Assembly (NCBI RefSeq): GCF_020536995.1 | Contig: NC_068366.1 | Location: 25,294,973 to 25,358,972, forward strand | Source: Dreissena polymorpha | Taxonomy: Eukaryota; Mollusca; Bivalvia; Myida; Dreissenidae | DNA: 64,000 bases | Direction: 5' to 3' | Shown here: positions 34,398-46,521 of the stretch, one piece after another | How positions within the stretch are numbered: the first letter of the stretch is position 1 | How the letters are laid out: each line of letters starts with the position of its first letter | Notes under the pieces: generated by a model | What the model was told of the DNA's origin: nothing | What the model saw: the letters and a program-made list of their open reading frames with translations, nothing else | Database searches by the model: none | Program-made: the position numbers and the translations under genes

Positions 34398-34735
34398 TAT
34401 ACTCAACTATCCACCCGTTAACCCGTCGTGACTTCATGTTCAACTGTTTTGAATTGTATCTTGCAAGTTCAATATTTCTTAATTTAACAGATCGATTAAA
34501 ACTTGTTCTCCATATTAAAATAATAATCAGAAATAAATGGTATCCACTTTAACTCAACTCATTCTTCCATTCAATATAACAAAGCTGTACCCAACTTACC
34601 ATCGATTTACCCGACACGATTTCCTGTTTAGCTGTTTTGAAGTGTCTCCTGCAAGTTCAATATTTCTGAATGTAATCGATCGATTCAGACAGTGTTCTCC
34701 TTATTAACATATACTGCTAGTCAGAAATGATTTTC
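34398..34735. repeat. Two direct repeats of about 150 bp
   Basis: CTGTTTTGAATTGTATCTTG..CAAGTTCAATATTTCT at 34443 recurs as CTGTTTTGAAGTGTCTCCTG..CAAGTTCAATATTTCT at 34632. Confidence 0.7.
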
Positions 34736-35679
34736 CCCACCCCCAATGGCTTTATCAAAGCATAAACATATAACAATAACCTGTTTGTGTAGTTTGAATC
34801 CTTACAAAAAGACTTAAACATATACAAAACATGATATAGACGAATGACGTGATCATGACGTCAAATATTACGCAAAGCTGTACCCAAATGGACTTATATA
34901 TAACAATAGAACCGTCTTTCTATTCATACACAGATGCGCCTACAAAGAAAACCATCAGATATACAAAATGTAACGAAATAAATTTGGATCATATTTTGAT
35001 TCAAATATGTTACCAATATATTGAGGGTATAAATCAAACAATGCAAAATAATAAATAATAGCTTATGTCCCTTTCACGTTTAATAGTAAACAACTGTTCA
35101 TGTCCGTGTTAATCTAAGTGACCATTCGATGGAACACTTGCGTCCTAAGTGAGGTCAGATGAATGAGGTCAGATGAATGAACTTGAGATTTCATTAAATA
35201 TAAAGTAGAAGTGGACAAGAGGTCCACGATGCTATCTAAAACAATCTCAGCTTACTGAATAAAACACGGATAATCGCGTTAGTGATAAGACCGTTAATGG
35301 GAACTCGTTAAATACGAAGGAGCGATGACCTAGAGATCCGCGATGTTGTCTTTCTAACCTGAACCGGATGTTTTTATATACACTGATTATCTCGTAAATG
35401 ATCGAATGTATATCAACATTTTCAGGATGTTTTTCTCAAATGTTATTCGACCACTTAATTGTATTGAATTTTGCTACTAGGATTTGACCTTTAGATCAGA
35501 TTTTTGATAACCCATTATCCATAAAGTCAGTGAGTTCGGTATGCTTTACAGTAATGACCTCTGAAACTTTCAATTTGTCCCTTAACGGTGCTAGAGGACG
35601 TAAGCCTTGACGTGGTTATAGGTTACCGGGCTATTATATTTTATAATTACTCAGCCCCGATTTGATCGGGAGCCGCACA

Positions 35680-36660
35680 TGCGTGAGAGGCAGGGCACAG
35701 GGAGGAGTAACGGCACATGGTGGAGTTACGGGCACAGGGTGGAGTAACGGGCACAGGGCAGAGTTACGGGCACAGGGCAGAGGTACGGGCACAGGGCAGA
35801 GTTACGGGCACAGGGCAGAGGTACGGGCACAGGACGGAGTAACGGCACAGGGCAGAGTTACGGGCACAGGGCAGAGGTACTGGCACAGGGCAGAGTTAAG
35901 GGCACAGGGCAGAGTTACGGGCACAGGGCGGAGTTACGGCACTGGGCGGAGTTATGGGCACAGGGCGGTGTAACGGCACAGGGCAGTGTTACGGGCACAG
36001 GACGGAGTTGCGGCACTGGGCGGAGTAACGGCACTGGGCGGAGTTATGGGCACAGGGTGGAGTAACGGCAAAGGGCAGTGTTACGGGCACAGGGCGGAGT
36101 TACGGGCACAGGGCGGAGTTACGGGCACAGGATGGAGTTAAGGCATTGGGCGGAGTAACGGGCACAGGGCGGAGTAACGGCACAGGGCAGAGATACGGGC
36201 ACAGGGCGGAGTTACGGGCACAGGGCAGAGTTACGGGCACAGGGCGGTTACGGCACAGGGCGGAATAACAGGCACAGGTTGGAGTAACGACACAGGGCAG
36301 AGTTACGGACACAGGGCGGGGTTACGGGCACAGGGCGAAATTACGGGCACAGGGCGAAGTTACGGCACTGGTTGGAGTTACGGGCACAGAGCGGAGTAAC
36401 GGCACAGGGCGGGGTAACAGGCACCGGGCGCAGTTACGGCAATGGGCGGAGTTACGGGCACAGGGTAGAGTAACGGGCACAGGGTGTAGTAACGGCATTG
36501 GGCGGAGGTACGGTCATATGGCTGAGTCACGGAACTGGGCGGAGTTACGGTCACAGGGCGGAGTTACTGACGGGCACAAGGCGGAGTTACGGACACAGGG
36601 CGGAGTTACGGACACAGGGCGGAGTTACGGTCACAGGGCGGAGTAACGTCACTGGGCGGA
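35680..36660. repeat. G-rich 18-19-bp minisatellite, about 53 units
   Basis: Unit ACGGGCACAGGGCGGAGTT with variants lacking one G and with CAGAG for CGGAG. Because unit length alternates between 18 and 19 bp, frames through it shift and its open frames are artefacts. The plus strand carries two GGG runs per unit. Confidence 0.95.
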
Positions 36661-36865
36661 GTTACGGTCACAGGGCGGAAAGAAGGGGCATAGGGTGGAG
36701 AGGAGGGGTACATGTTGGAGAGGACGGGTACACTGTCGAGTGAAGGGACACAGGGCGGAGAGGAAGGGCACATGCAGAGAGAGAGGGGGGAATATGTTGG
36801 AGAGAAGCGACACAGGGTTGAGAGGAGGGTACATGGCAGGGAGAAGAGGCACATGAAGGAGGGGA
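36661..36865. repeat. Diverged tail of the minisatellite
   Basis: Purine-rich GGAGAGGA.GGGTACATGTT-type units of about 18 bp continue out of the main array with decreasing similarity. Confidence 0.7.
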
Positions 36866-39193
36866 CTTATTCAACTGAATCTTTTAAATAAAGCGTACTG
36901 ATTTGTTATATGCTTAATATACGCAATACAAAATGAGCAATACAGTTTATGACTAATCTAAACACTTACTCAACAGACAACCATCGATACCTGGTTTCAA
37001 CAAGTTGCCACCCATCGAATTGCTGCATAAACAATGGTTACACACAAATCCGTGTCTGATCTTGTATCATCCTTAGCCTCAAACATAATAGACATGAATG
37101 ACAACAAATGGTCCAACATTAAAATTAGTCCATTGGCACCCTAGAGAAGCCCATAGACAGTCACAAAGTCTGTCGGACATACTCGAGCAAGACAAAATTG
37201 TATATTAACCTGACAAAAAAAAAACATATGAGTCGGCTCTATTCAGGCGTCATTTCGTCCATAAAGGGTACTCTTAATTGAAAAACAGCAATTGTGTCTT
37301 ATGACGCGCAGTATCTGCATCTAACCACGTGTTTGAAGGACAAATATGCCTCCAACAAACACAATACCGTCACTTGGTCTGACTGAAAAACTGATTAATT
37401 TAAAAGAAACCCCATTGGTGCATACTTCACCAAATCAGACTTTCACACTTGTTTGTAAACATCGTCTTTTGTTGTATCGAGTCGAATGGAAAATGGTCAG
37501 ATAAATACGATACTTTCCAAAACAGTGTGATCGACTATTATCCCGATTTGATATACAATGATTTACAACTGATGTAGGGACTACTTATACATATTTGCTA
37601 TTGAATAATTTTGCTAGATACACAGTATATGCAAACTAAAAGCTGAACTACAAAATAAATGTCTCATGCAATATATAAGTAGATTTTACATGTGTTATCA
37701 ATCGTTTAATTTAAATTTGTTTAACACTGAAGTAACAGTCTGCTTTTAAGCTAAAGATACCCAAAATTATTGCACCAGTTTTCCATCCAATTTAAAACTA
37801 TTAATCGGAAACGCTTGTAGTTTTATTTTACTTTAATAATCATAACCCAACTGACCCAAATGCAATACAATTCTAGGTTTTAACGGAAGCTACTTATTAA
37901 CACAATTAAAAACAATACTTTCATCATTGAACAGACAACCTTTGTCTTTTTTCGATAAAGTGACTCCACTGGCCCCTTATGCCAGCCGTCGCTAGAGAAG
38001 CCTGTAACCCATATTGACGAACGTTATCAGTATAAAATCGCCACCTCACTGAAGTTTTTTTAAAGCAAACGTTTTATTTAGTTTTTGCAAAAATGACGTA
38101 TACTCAACTGGTACGACAAAAAACCTCATGCTAGACCTATATGACAGTAACAGTTAAGAGTTTTTTGACGAACAAGGCTAATCTGAATTTCCGAAATACA
38201 ATAAGTCTTTGTCCATAACCTGGAATGATGATTCCGAAGACATGTGTGCCGTTTCATTAAAATACATCAAGCAGATAAAGAGGAATGTACATTTTAAACA
38301 TGTACATTTAAGTTGTATATTTTGAAGTTGATATTTGTTGATCATACCTGGTTAATTTAATTTTTGACATGTATATTCACTGTCAAATTCATATGAGCTT
38401 CTATTAGAATAAATTATTTGAGTAGGAATCATGCTGAATTTATAGGCAAGATAGGGAAATTGTCCACGGACGATGTCTGTATAGGAAGTGGCCAAGTGAT
38501 TTGCATTATATAACCCATTGTGAAATATATCCGAGATATAACGCAACATATTGCACACTGGATATATACAACATACATACGGTAGTATTTCCGTAGTCAC
38601 AAAATCAACTTTGCTTTTTTCAAAGTGTCTTTTAAAATCACTGATAACTTTCCTCTGTTTTGTGTCTCAAAAAGTTACTCCGTTCTTGCGATTTATTATG
38701 GCTATATTTATAAAGACACTTAACATTGAATTTTTATGGTATATAGTCAGAGGTCATTGTGTCAGAGATATTATATTAATTCAGAAAGCTTGTTTAAGTG
38801 CGTAAAGACATGCATGTTTGTGCGTATCAATTTATTTCCAAATTAGTCTATGTAATACAAACATTCATATACATAAAATTTACAAAATACAATTGATTGT
38901 TATTTTGCTTAGAAAATATGCAGTGAAATTTCTATAAGACCCGAACAAAGTTTTGAAGTTTCTTATTTCTATGAGTTGATGGGACTCAGTCCTTTTGACA
39001 CGTACTATTACACCTTTTATGACTGTCACAGTAAATAGGAAAACCAAGATTTGATGAACATTGAATAATCTGACTGCAGGCGAGTCAATAACTTGAACAA
39101 TAACAATAACATTGACTTTCGATTTTTTATTTTATTTTGGTTGTCGATTGTTTGATGAATGTCATAGTTAGTCGTGAACTACTGATCAACGGT
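36866..39193. other. Intergenic, nothing recognised
   Basis: AT-rich, with no coherent coding or repeat structure found. The frames near 38.35-38.80 kb overlap on opposite strands and look random. Confidence 0.5.
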
Positions 39194-39425
39194 TTTAACC
39201 CATTTATGCCCAGTGGACTCTCCCATCCTACTAAATTGGATCACTTTATTTCCAAAATTAGGGGTGTCAAGTATATTTATTTCTATATTTAGAATATTCC
39301 ATAAAGAAATTCATTTAAGCAAACAGCGCAGACCCAGATGAGACGCCGCATTATGCGGCGTCTCATCTGGGTCTACGCTGTTTGCAATGTCCTTTTTTTC
39401 AGGACGCTAGGCATGAATGGGTTAA
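39194..39425. mobile_element. TTAA-flanked element with perfect central hairpin (family 2)
   Basis: TTAACCCATTTATGCC faces GGCATGAATGGGTTAA. The centre is a perfect palindrome of 40 bp or more, AGACCCAGATGAGACGCCGC and its complement. No coding content. Confidence 0.75.
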
Positions 39426-41237
39426 AAGCAACTAGTTAATTTTGTTAAATAAATGGTATAACAAACCAGCATAAGTATTATGATGTCACGCATACGATGT
39501 TTAGTGTAGTTAAATTATAAATGGTTTATTGGATCATCTAATTAAATTAATATCATGTGTCATTATATTTAATAATTAGATATTAGCGTGTCCTATTGCG
39601 TAACATCTGCCACATTTTCTATCGGCTGCGGAAATTCACAAATAATCGAAAACAAAGCTGGATGCTTCAAAAGAAAAAACTTGGCAGGGTTTAGATGTTT
39701 TCCTTATTTTAAATCTGCACAGTGGAAAATCGGTATAGATGAAAGAGGCATTAACAACACAAAAATCATCTTAAAAAAGCAAACGTGAGAGAACAGCACG
39801 AAATTTGTTTCGTGTATAACATATTCAATGTGGATTGAACATAATATTTTTACAAATATAAAAACGCGTTTGCAACTGTGCGTGTCTATATCTATATTTA
39901 TTGGTCTACACATGTATGTGTATCTGCTTGCAAAATGAATTATAGTTATTGTAAAGGCAAATAGTTTGAATAAACTATAATTTGCATTCTAAATAAAACA
40001 TCAGTTTTGAATACTAGTATTTAATTGTCACGCATAACAAATCCGCTTACTAGACAGTATGCATGAGGTCATAATTTTTAAGTAAAGGAAAGAATTATAC
40101 CGCCTGATATTAAAGTCGCTGTCAATGAAACAACCGGAAACATGTTGTATGACTTTTATGAGCATAATTAAATCGTGCATTCACCATTGTACTAAGGGCA
40201 AAAGTCACATTGCCAGAGATCGCAGAGCCTGCGAGGGTGTTTGCGGTATTTACTTAGTTGTCACAAGAGTTGCGCTAGTAGTTTTTTTGGGTGTTCTGAT
40301 AATAGATATTGCTTCTTGTGAAATTAATTGTATCGGCGTTAATGTTGTGTTTGCTGTTGTTGAAATGGTTGGCTGTTGCGATCTTAATTTTACTGTTACA
40401 ATTTTTACTGTTTTTTTGCCACGTTGATTTCGTAGTTATGGACGTACTTCTGGTTGGTCGTGTGGTTGTTTTTGTTGTTGTCGGCGTTATTGTTGGCGCT
40501 GTTGTTGGAGTTGTCAATGGTGTTGTTGTTGTTGTAACGACTAGAATTAAAATTAGTGTCACTCAACGATTGGCAAATATATAGAGAATATTTGTTTGAG
40601 TCGGTGGAATATAAATATTAATTATAATGAATAATCATAGACAAAATATTTGTATCTATGATCATGATTAAATTAAAATCGATATTCAACCGAATTCTTG
40701 TTATTGTACGTTTACAAATTTCCTGTTTGGCGCCCCAAAATGTCATAACATGCATGTTCAAAGGAAGCTAATCCGTATGGTGTTATAAACAATTCATGCA
40801 GAGTAGCCGCCCTTGGTAACAGTAGGCGTTACAATTTGGAAACCAAAAATAGTTGCGGTAAAATAATAAAAATTATCAATATGTTTCACTGTCTATGTTC
40901 GCTGTTTGAAACAGTGAAATATTAGTTTTAGTTCACTAGTGTTTCTCTCTAAGTAACATGAAAGCATACAATGAAAGATGTTAACACTTATATTATGTCA
41001 AACCACTAACCATACTACCGAGGTTAAATCTCCGTTTTATGTAAACGTCTAAAGACAGGACGTGCTACATATAGGTTTAGTCTTATTCATTACCGCTCAA
41101 AAATGAAAACAGCGTTACAAATTTAATACACTTTGGCTTAAAAAAGGAATGTCACCTTCTTAGCAAGACTATTCAATTAAATCTGCAGAAGGCGTCTGCT
41201 GTTACCACACACAGGCATTCGAAAGAGGTAAACGTAC

Positions 41238-41345
41238 TTGACCCCTGACAAAGCAAGCATCCATTCCGATCTATGTGGCAATCTGTAATCGGAATGCTGA
41301 CGGGTGGAAAGCCGTTTGTATTTGAAATCGTTATATTAGCGTTTA
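41238..41345 (-). pseudogene. Second, altered copy of the 108-nt Cys exon within gene B'
   Basis: It has the same length and phase as its neighbour 200 bp upstream, with donor TCAA|GTACGT. The first Cys is replaced by Phe (NGFPPVSIPITDC). Its similarity to the neighbouring copy shows tandem exon duplication. Confidence 0.6.
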
Positions 41346-41546
41346 CTATTAAAACAGGATGTAAAACTATGTGTAACGCTGCCTGGTTACCTTCAGCTGA
41401 CTCTGTATTCAAGCTTAAGAAAAGACAATATCCCTGTAGATTGAAATAAACGTGAGACTGATTGGGATTACAAAAGTAATGACGTCTTTTTAGCAAGAAT
41501 ACTTCTGATGTTACCATACAAAGGGTTTGAACAGTGGTTTATATAC

Positions 41547-41654
41547 TTGATCCTTGACATAGCAAGCATCCATTCCGATCTATGTGGCAATCTGTCATCG
41601 GCATGCTGACGGGTGGACAGCCGTTTGTATTGGAAATCGGTATGTTATGGTCTC
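41547..41654 (-). CDS. Intact copy of the 108-nt Cys exon within gene B'
   Basis: The acceptor is TTAACAG|GA and the donor TCAA|GTATAT, phase 1. It keeps all four Cys (CPPVSMPMTDC, DRNGCLLC). Confidence 0.55.
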
Positions 41655-42552
41655 CTGTTAATACACGATTTTTTTGGTAGGAATGGATGAAACACTGTCT
41701 AGTTGCCATGCCGCGGACTGTGTATTCAAGCTTAATGTTTGGTGTTTGCTGATTATTCATTTTTGTTGAACCTCATATATACATCATTTCACATAATGCG
41801 AACATTGTCAGTTATATATTATTGTTATCAACGGACATCGCAGCAGTTTTATTGGAATAACAATGAAATGACGGTCTTTCAACAATAATGGGTAGGTAGG
41901 ATGCTGTATTCGTTTCGTAGTAATTATTTTTTTAGTTGTTAAACTAAAAACTAAAAACTATTGTTTAAAAAAAACCACAATCAATATTCATCTTATCGGC
42001 GTATTACAAATATTGGTGTACGACCATCACAAAACATGTATCGATATATGGAGTGATATCATTGTATTTCATGAATTAAAAAAACAACAAGATTGTGTAA
42101 GTATTTATTTTTGCAAAGCCGTATTCTTTAAAAGAAAGAAAAATCATCTATCTACCTGAGCTGGAGCATATAGCTCATTCATTGTCATATGCAAGACGGA
42201 AATGGGGGGCATACTGCAAAGATACATCAAAGAGTTGTCCGCTGACAGAATGCGGCTTTCTATAAATGAAGTTACAATTCATGTCAAGATATTGTCACAA
42301 TTTCACAAAAACTGGTTCTTCATTAATATTTCCGGCAATGTTACCATTTTGAATGTTTAACTTTGCATCTCCAGATTCTGCATTCGCAAAAAAATAGCTC
42401 CTATCGCATGGTATTAGTATTAAAGCGCCACAAAACACTGTGACGAAGTAGATCGGTATTTTGCGTTGCAAAACAATGACCAATCAGAAAATGTAAAAGC
42501 TATCGGAAATGGTTTCAATTTTTTAATTATACATTTTTCGGACATTATTGTG

Positions 42553-43160
42553 TCCGTCCGGCTAGCTCAGTCAGTATACTGTTAATCACGGGGTGGTTGG
42601 TTCGAGTACCTTGAAGGTGATACTTTCCCCCTATTTTTCAATGGATTAACTTAATTCTTTGACAGAACACCCCTTCGGACAATACCTTTCTGTTGACTGT
42701 TTTAGCTTAATCCCTGGTTGATATTGACCTTTAGTATCCAATTGCTATATAACATTAGCCGTATCTTACTTGATACTGAATGGATTTTCTTTATACTTTG
42801 ACACGAACGGAGGCCCGTGTACTTAGACAATGACGATCCATAAAACTTACTGTACTAAATTGAAATTACTGCAATTTTTGTCTTTATCAAATCTATGTCA
42901 AATTTGGAACTGGGTAAGTGTATGATATCTTCGCAGTTTAGCGATCAATTCGCAAATACGACAACGACTTGTTTTAAAAAGCAGCATTTACATTTAACCA
43001 CAATAGCTAAATCATATAATGTTAACAGCCTGTCACCCTTCCTTACTTCCATCTGTTTTCTACAAAAAAGGTGATTGGTTGGTATCATGGTGTGTAGTGT
43101 TTTAACGACCACAAAAATTAGAGCAAAATCGCCCCACCAGTACTTTCAGTACTTTGATTT
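42553..43160 (+). mobile_element. tRNA-Lys-headed SINE-like repeat
   Basis: The head at 42557-42620 has A-box-like GGCTAGCTCAGTCAGTA and B-box GGTTCGAGTAC, with TTAATC near the anticodon as in tRNA-Lys. The body from about 42690 to 43160 recurs at 51881-52350 without the tRNA head. A SINE with a 5'-truncated copy is the simplest reading, although the body could instead be part of a segmental duplication. Confidence 0.45.
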
Positions 43161-43265
43161 TATTACTTTATTTTTCCTCCGTCGTAAAGTTAGTTTTGTG
43201 AACCAATACATAACCTAAACAAACGAGGAGCTATAACTTCCGTCTGTGTACAATTCTCTCCTCGT

Positions 43266-43293
43266 GTCACGTGACCATCCTACGTCACGTGAC
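43266..43293. promoter_or_regulatory. Two perfect GTCACGTGAC palindromes
   Basis: 10-bp E-box palindromes at 43266-43275 and 43284-43293, 18 bp centre to centre. This sequence is the ideal CLEAR/USF/MITF-type bHLH site. No gene start is assigned nearby. Confidence 0.4.
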
Positions 43294-44236
43294 TCGCTCA
43301 ACTGACCAGCACATCGCTGTTGAAGACTATGTGATATAGTTGAAATATTCGAGTATGCAAATATTGCTCTAAGTTATGGAATTTATTGACTCAAATGATG
43401 AATCCAGAGCAAAAGAACAACCTTCATAGCTTCTTTATTGTGTGTTCATAATTAAAGCCACAGCTTGGTATTTAATAGAACATAAAGCGTATACAATGTA
43501 TTGTCTGATAAATCCTTTTTGATAAGAAAGATTCTAGATAATAAGTAAAGACACTGCACTTGAGCCGTTTTTCCAACCCCTCTCGAATTTAAATGTTGAT
43601 AAAAATGTTGTGTGTTCATGTGGGATGCTGTAATTTGGAATTACCGAAGAAAAATGTTAAATATTTCAATAAATTGTTGTTCATATTTATCTTTGGTCAA
43701 AATCGTGTGTAATTAGAGTTTGACAGAGAGAGTGGTGAATTTTGTTGTTTGATTTTTGACCACATTCTAACGGATTTCTTTAAAAGTAAGCAGCTTGGAA
43801 AGTAAATATTACGTTCACACAGTCATTCTTACTCAGGCTCTCAAAGAACACACGCAAATCTGCTCAATTCAATACGTAAAATATAACGAATAGGGAAATA
43901 CTTACACTCAGCTTTTACCCAACATGTATACAGTACCGCAGCCGATGGATGAACCGCAGACGATGCGTTAGTCGATTGCACGGTGTGCTGCACTGACAAC
44001 AGTTATTTTGAAACGTTTGTTAACATCGTTTCAAAATGAGAAATAATGTGGTACTGCAATCGAAATGTATTATTTTTGTTGAATAGGTTTAATTTTTAGT
44101 GTGATTATATACTCTGTATTTTAAATGAAATGTTTCTTTTTTAAATCTCTGGTGCAAGTGTGAGATTTAAGCTCAACACCGATGAAAGGACCTAAAACTT
44201 TGTAATAACCGTTAAATCCTTTAAATTTTTTATTGT

Positions 44237-44342
44237 GTGTGGTGTGTGTGCGTGCGTATGTACGCGTGTGTTTGAACGTGCGTGTGTGTGTACGTGCATG
44301 CCCTCGGGTGTGCGTGCGTGCGTACGCATGCGTGCGTGTGTG
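44237..44342. repeat. GT/CG-rich microsatellite
   Basis: Interrupted GTGTGTGCGTGCGTACG runs. Open frames on both strands (Cys-Val and His-Thr rich) are artefacts. Confidence 0.85.
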
Positions 44343-44763
44343 ATATTAATAAAGAAAAATGTGATCTTGAAGTGCATATTGGTTGCAACCATTTGTAAAA
44401 CATTGATAGAGGACTCATGCTAACACATACTAGATTTTTTTTCTAGACTTATTATCAATGAAAAACTTTGACAATACACATTTTACGGAAATAACATTTA
44501 TCAAGGAAGTTTTGATTCAAAATCTTTAGGATGAATCGATTGTGTTTAAGGAAGCGCTACTTAAACAATCGAGCAACAAATAAACATTGTAGTGTAATAT
44601 CCTGAATATGTTGACGTTAAACACGCCAAATTAATTGGAGTTTTTTGTAGTGTTCCGTATTTTGAAACGTCCCTTTTAAAGATCAAGGCCTTGTAAAGAG
44701 TAAAAAAAAAACGAGTGCGTATTCAGGCTACGTCAGTCCTTACAGATCCTCTGAATGACAAAG

Positions 44764-46034
44764 ATGAACAAGCTCATACTTTCAGTATTTGTTGTTGTGT
44801 GCGTGGCGGTCGTCAGTGCCAAAGGTAAGAAAACTTGTATTTGTGAAATAAGTTGATATGTTTAAGTGTTCATTAGATGGTAAACAACGACTAGAGTTAT
44901 AATTTAAAAACTTTTTTTGTCGTCCAAACATAAAAGGGATTACAATTCTAATGCGAATAGTTTTAATGGTCGAATATCCGACCGACACATGTTTATTTCT
45001 AAGCAAATATAAGATCTTATATTTCTAACTTAAGATGATATTAACAACAGTTTGTGTTGTTTTTTAAAATGTTCCGTTTGACTCGCTATTGCTGATGGAA
45101 AGGTGATTTTTGTGATGACGTAATCATCAAAATATTTAAATGAAAAATGCATCATCCATATCTATTTTCTTAAATATTAGTAAATTAATATTAGTTTTAG
45201 TCTTAATATAGGAATTTGTAATGTCAAACATATCATAAGTAGAGGCATCCGTGTTGCCATCTAAATACATCCTTAATTTTAAGTGTTCAGTATTTAAAGT
45301 ACAGTGTATAATATCAGCACCAGTGTCTATTCAGTATACAGCAGGTTGCTTTTTGTAACTCCAGTCCATATCAAATGCCTTTCCTGTTGAAGCAGTTCGC
45401 CATTTGGCTCCCCAGTCGATATCAAAATCCTTTCCTAATGGAAAACTTTGCATCCACTAAACTACTTAAATGTTAATCACAACGACATTTATATTTGTTT
45501 AACAACGTTCTTTGTATTACAGATTTTAACTCGGAGTATGTCCTCTACAACATCGATGATGACCAGTTGGGCCTGCAGTGACCAAGTGACTGTAGGGGAA
45601 GCCCCCTGTTGATTTAAACCAGGAAATGCAACCTTAATGTCATAATAAGTGTGAATGGTTTCAGCGTCGAGGCTAATATTCTGCAATATGGCACACATAA
45701 TTAGTGGTCACCATATTCATAAAATTTATCCTTATTCTAATAAGAAAAGTAGTAAAAGTTGCGTGAAGTTTTAAGGTACTCAACTTTCACCAACGTGTTT
45801 CTTTTGTTATAGGACCCAGCATCTTTAGTGTAAATCACGAGGATTCCGTGGGTAGTCTCCAACAATCAACATTGTCGTGACATCATCGGCGCTTTGACAG
45901 CCCGCTGTGAAGGCACAACAACCAACCCGGGACCTACAACTACTGATGCTTCCTCCTACAACGGCGAGGGAGATTACCAGGAGAACGAAACACCTGGAAG
46001 AGATGCGCAGAACACATTTGACAACCAATATTAG
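44764..46034 (+). pseudogene. Paralogue of gene C, disabled (gene D)
   Basis: Exon 1 is 44764-44824 (MNKLILSVFVVVCVAVVSAK; donor AAAG|GTAAGA), with the same 61-nt length as gene C. Exon 2 is 45523-45671 (acceptor TATTACAG|AT), keeping SDC and TRKC around the first Cys pair. Exon 3 is 45813-46034 (acceptor TTGTTATAG|GAC), keeping CRDIIGALTARCEG and a shortened tail with SSYNGEGDY and NETPGRD. In-frame stops lie at 45579-45581, 45615-45617 and 45831-45833, and the exon 2 donor is GC instead of GT. Alignment with gene C needs no large rearrangement, so this is a duplicated, intron-bearing pseudogene and not a retrocopy. An AATAAA lies at 46130-46135. Confidence 0.8.
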
Positions 46035-46134
46035 GCCACCCACGAGTCCAAGAGTCCACAGGAAATCTTTATTTAAACATTATAAAAAAGACGATTTATA
46101 AGAAAACCTTCATCCACACGGCATGATTAAATAA

Positions 46135-46349
46135 AAAAGTGGTTTAATGCATCTTCGTAAAGTGCCGTCCCAGATTAGCCTGTACTTACCGCTTGTATTA
46201 TAAATTTCGTTTTAAGTCTCTTCTTAGCAAAAATCTAGTTTATGCAGAAAGCGTTGTCCCTGATTAGCCTGTACGGACTGCAAGGCTTATCTGGCACGAC
46301 AATTTGCGCACATGCATTAAGCCCCTTTTTCGAAGAGCACGGTTCATAA
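46135..46349. mobile_element. Family-1 repeat abutting gene D 3' end
   Basis: It begins at the poly(A) signal of the gene D pseudogene. The left hairpin is partly deleted, and the right arm ends TTCGAAGAGCACGGTTC. Confidence 0.7.
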
Positions 46350-46493
46350 TGAGAAGGTGTGTAATATGTATTAGCCACTCAAACAGTCATATTATTTCTG
46401 CAGCAAGCTTTGTAAAGGCGTGCATCCGTTGGAATAAAACGTCAAACCATGTAACACTTTATAAACTAAAACTGACATAAGGTCTCGGTAGAA

Positions 46494-46521
46494 TATATAT
46501 ATATGTGTGTGTGTGTGTGTA
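46494..46521. repeat. (TA)n(TG)n microsatellite
   Basis: ATATATATATATGTGTGTGT. Confidence 0.75.

Larger units (their letters stand above)
32468..35640. other. Intergenic, only minor direct repeats
   Basis: No exon-like open stretch with splice sites. The short frames at 32.85-33.11 kb and 34.85-35.06 kb lack Kozak, domain or compositional support. Contains the direct repeats listed at 33.95-34.74 kb. Confidence 0.5.
40192..42483 (-). pseudogene. Decayed paralogue of the mucin/antistasin gene (gene B')
   Basis: In coding order: a signal-peptide-like exon 42483-42345 (MVIVLQRKIPIYFVTVFCGA start; donor AATG|GTAACA, phase 1), an upstream Cys exon 42213-42158 that is 25 nt shorter than its gene B homologue and so frameshifted, two copies of the 108-nt middle exon (41654-41547 intact; 41345-41238 with its first Cys changed to Phe), and a Thr-rich last exon from 40540. 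In the last exon the frame stops at about 40275, and the terminal domain (40230-40192) keeps only remnants, for example CDLWQC in place of CDLCQC. The 108-nt exons keep splice sites and phase, so a shortened transcript is possible, but the missing domain argues for a pseudogene. Confidence 0.7.
39460..42530. repeat. Segmental duplication block 1 (pairs with 60040-63620)
   Basis: The non-coding flanks as well as the exons match the 60.0-63.6 kb block in the same orientation. Examples are TATTGCGT..ACATCTGCC at 39594 and 60186, the stretch ACTGATTGGGATTACAAAAG near 41458 and 62780, and TTTCCGGCAATG near 42330 and 63583. Divergence is substantial, so the duplication is not recent. Confidence 0.65.

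Noticed and set aside
35662-36743. Gly/Thr/Arg-rich and Pro/Cys/Leu-rich frames on both strands
   Set aside because: Translation artefacts of the G-rich minisatellite. Unit length varies between 18 and 19 bp, so frames change at random.
40309-40584. Plus-strand hydrophobic Val/Leu-rich frame resembling a membrane protein
   Set aside because: Antisense of the Thr-rich exon of gene B'. The hydrophobicity comes from GTT and GTC complements of Thr and Asn codons.
42557-42630. Functional tRNA-Lys gene
   Set aside because: The acceptor and T stems do not pair. It is better read as a SINE head or tRNA pseudogene.
44192-44423. His/Thr-rich and Cys/Val-rich frames
   Set aside because: Both strands of a GT/CG microsatellite stay open by composition.
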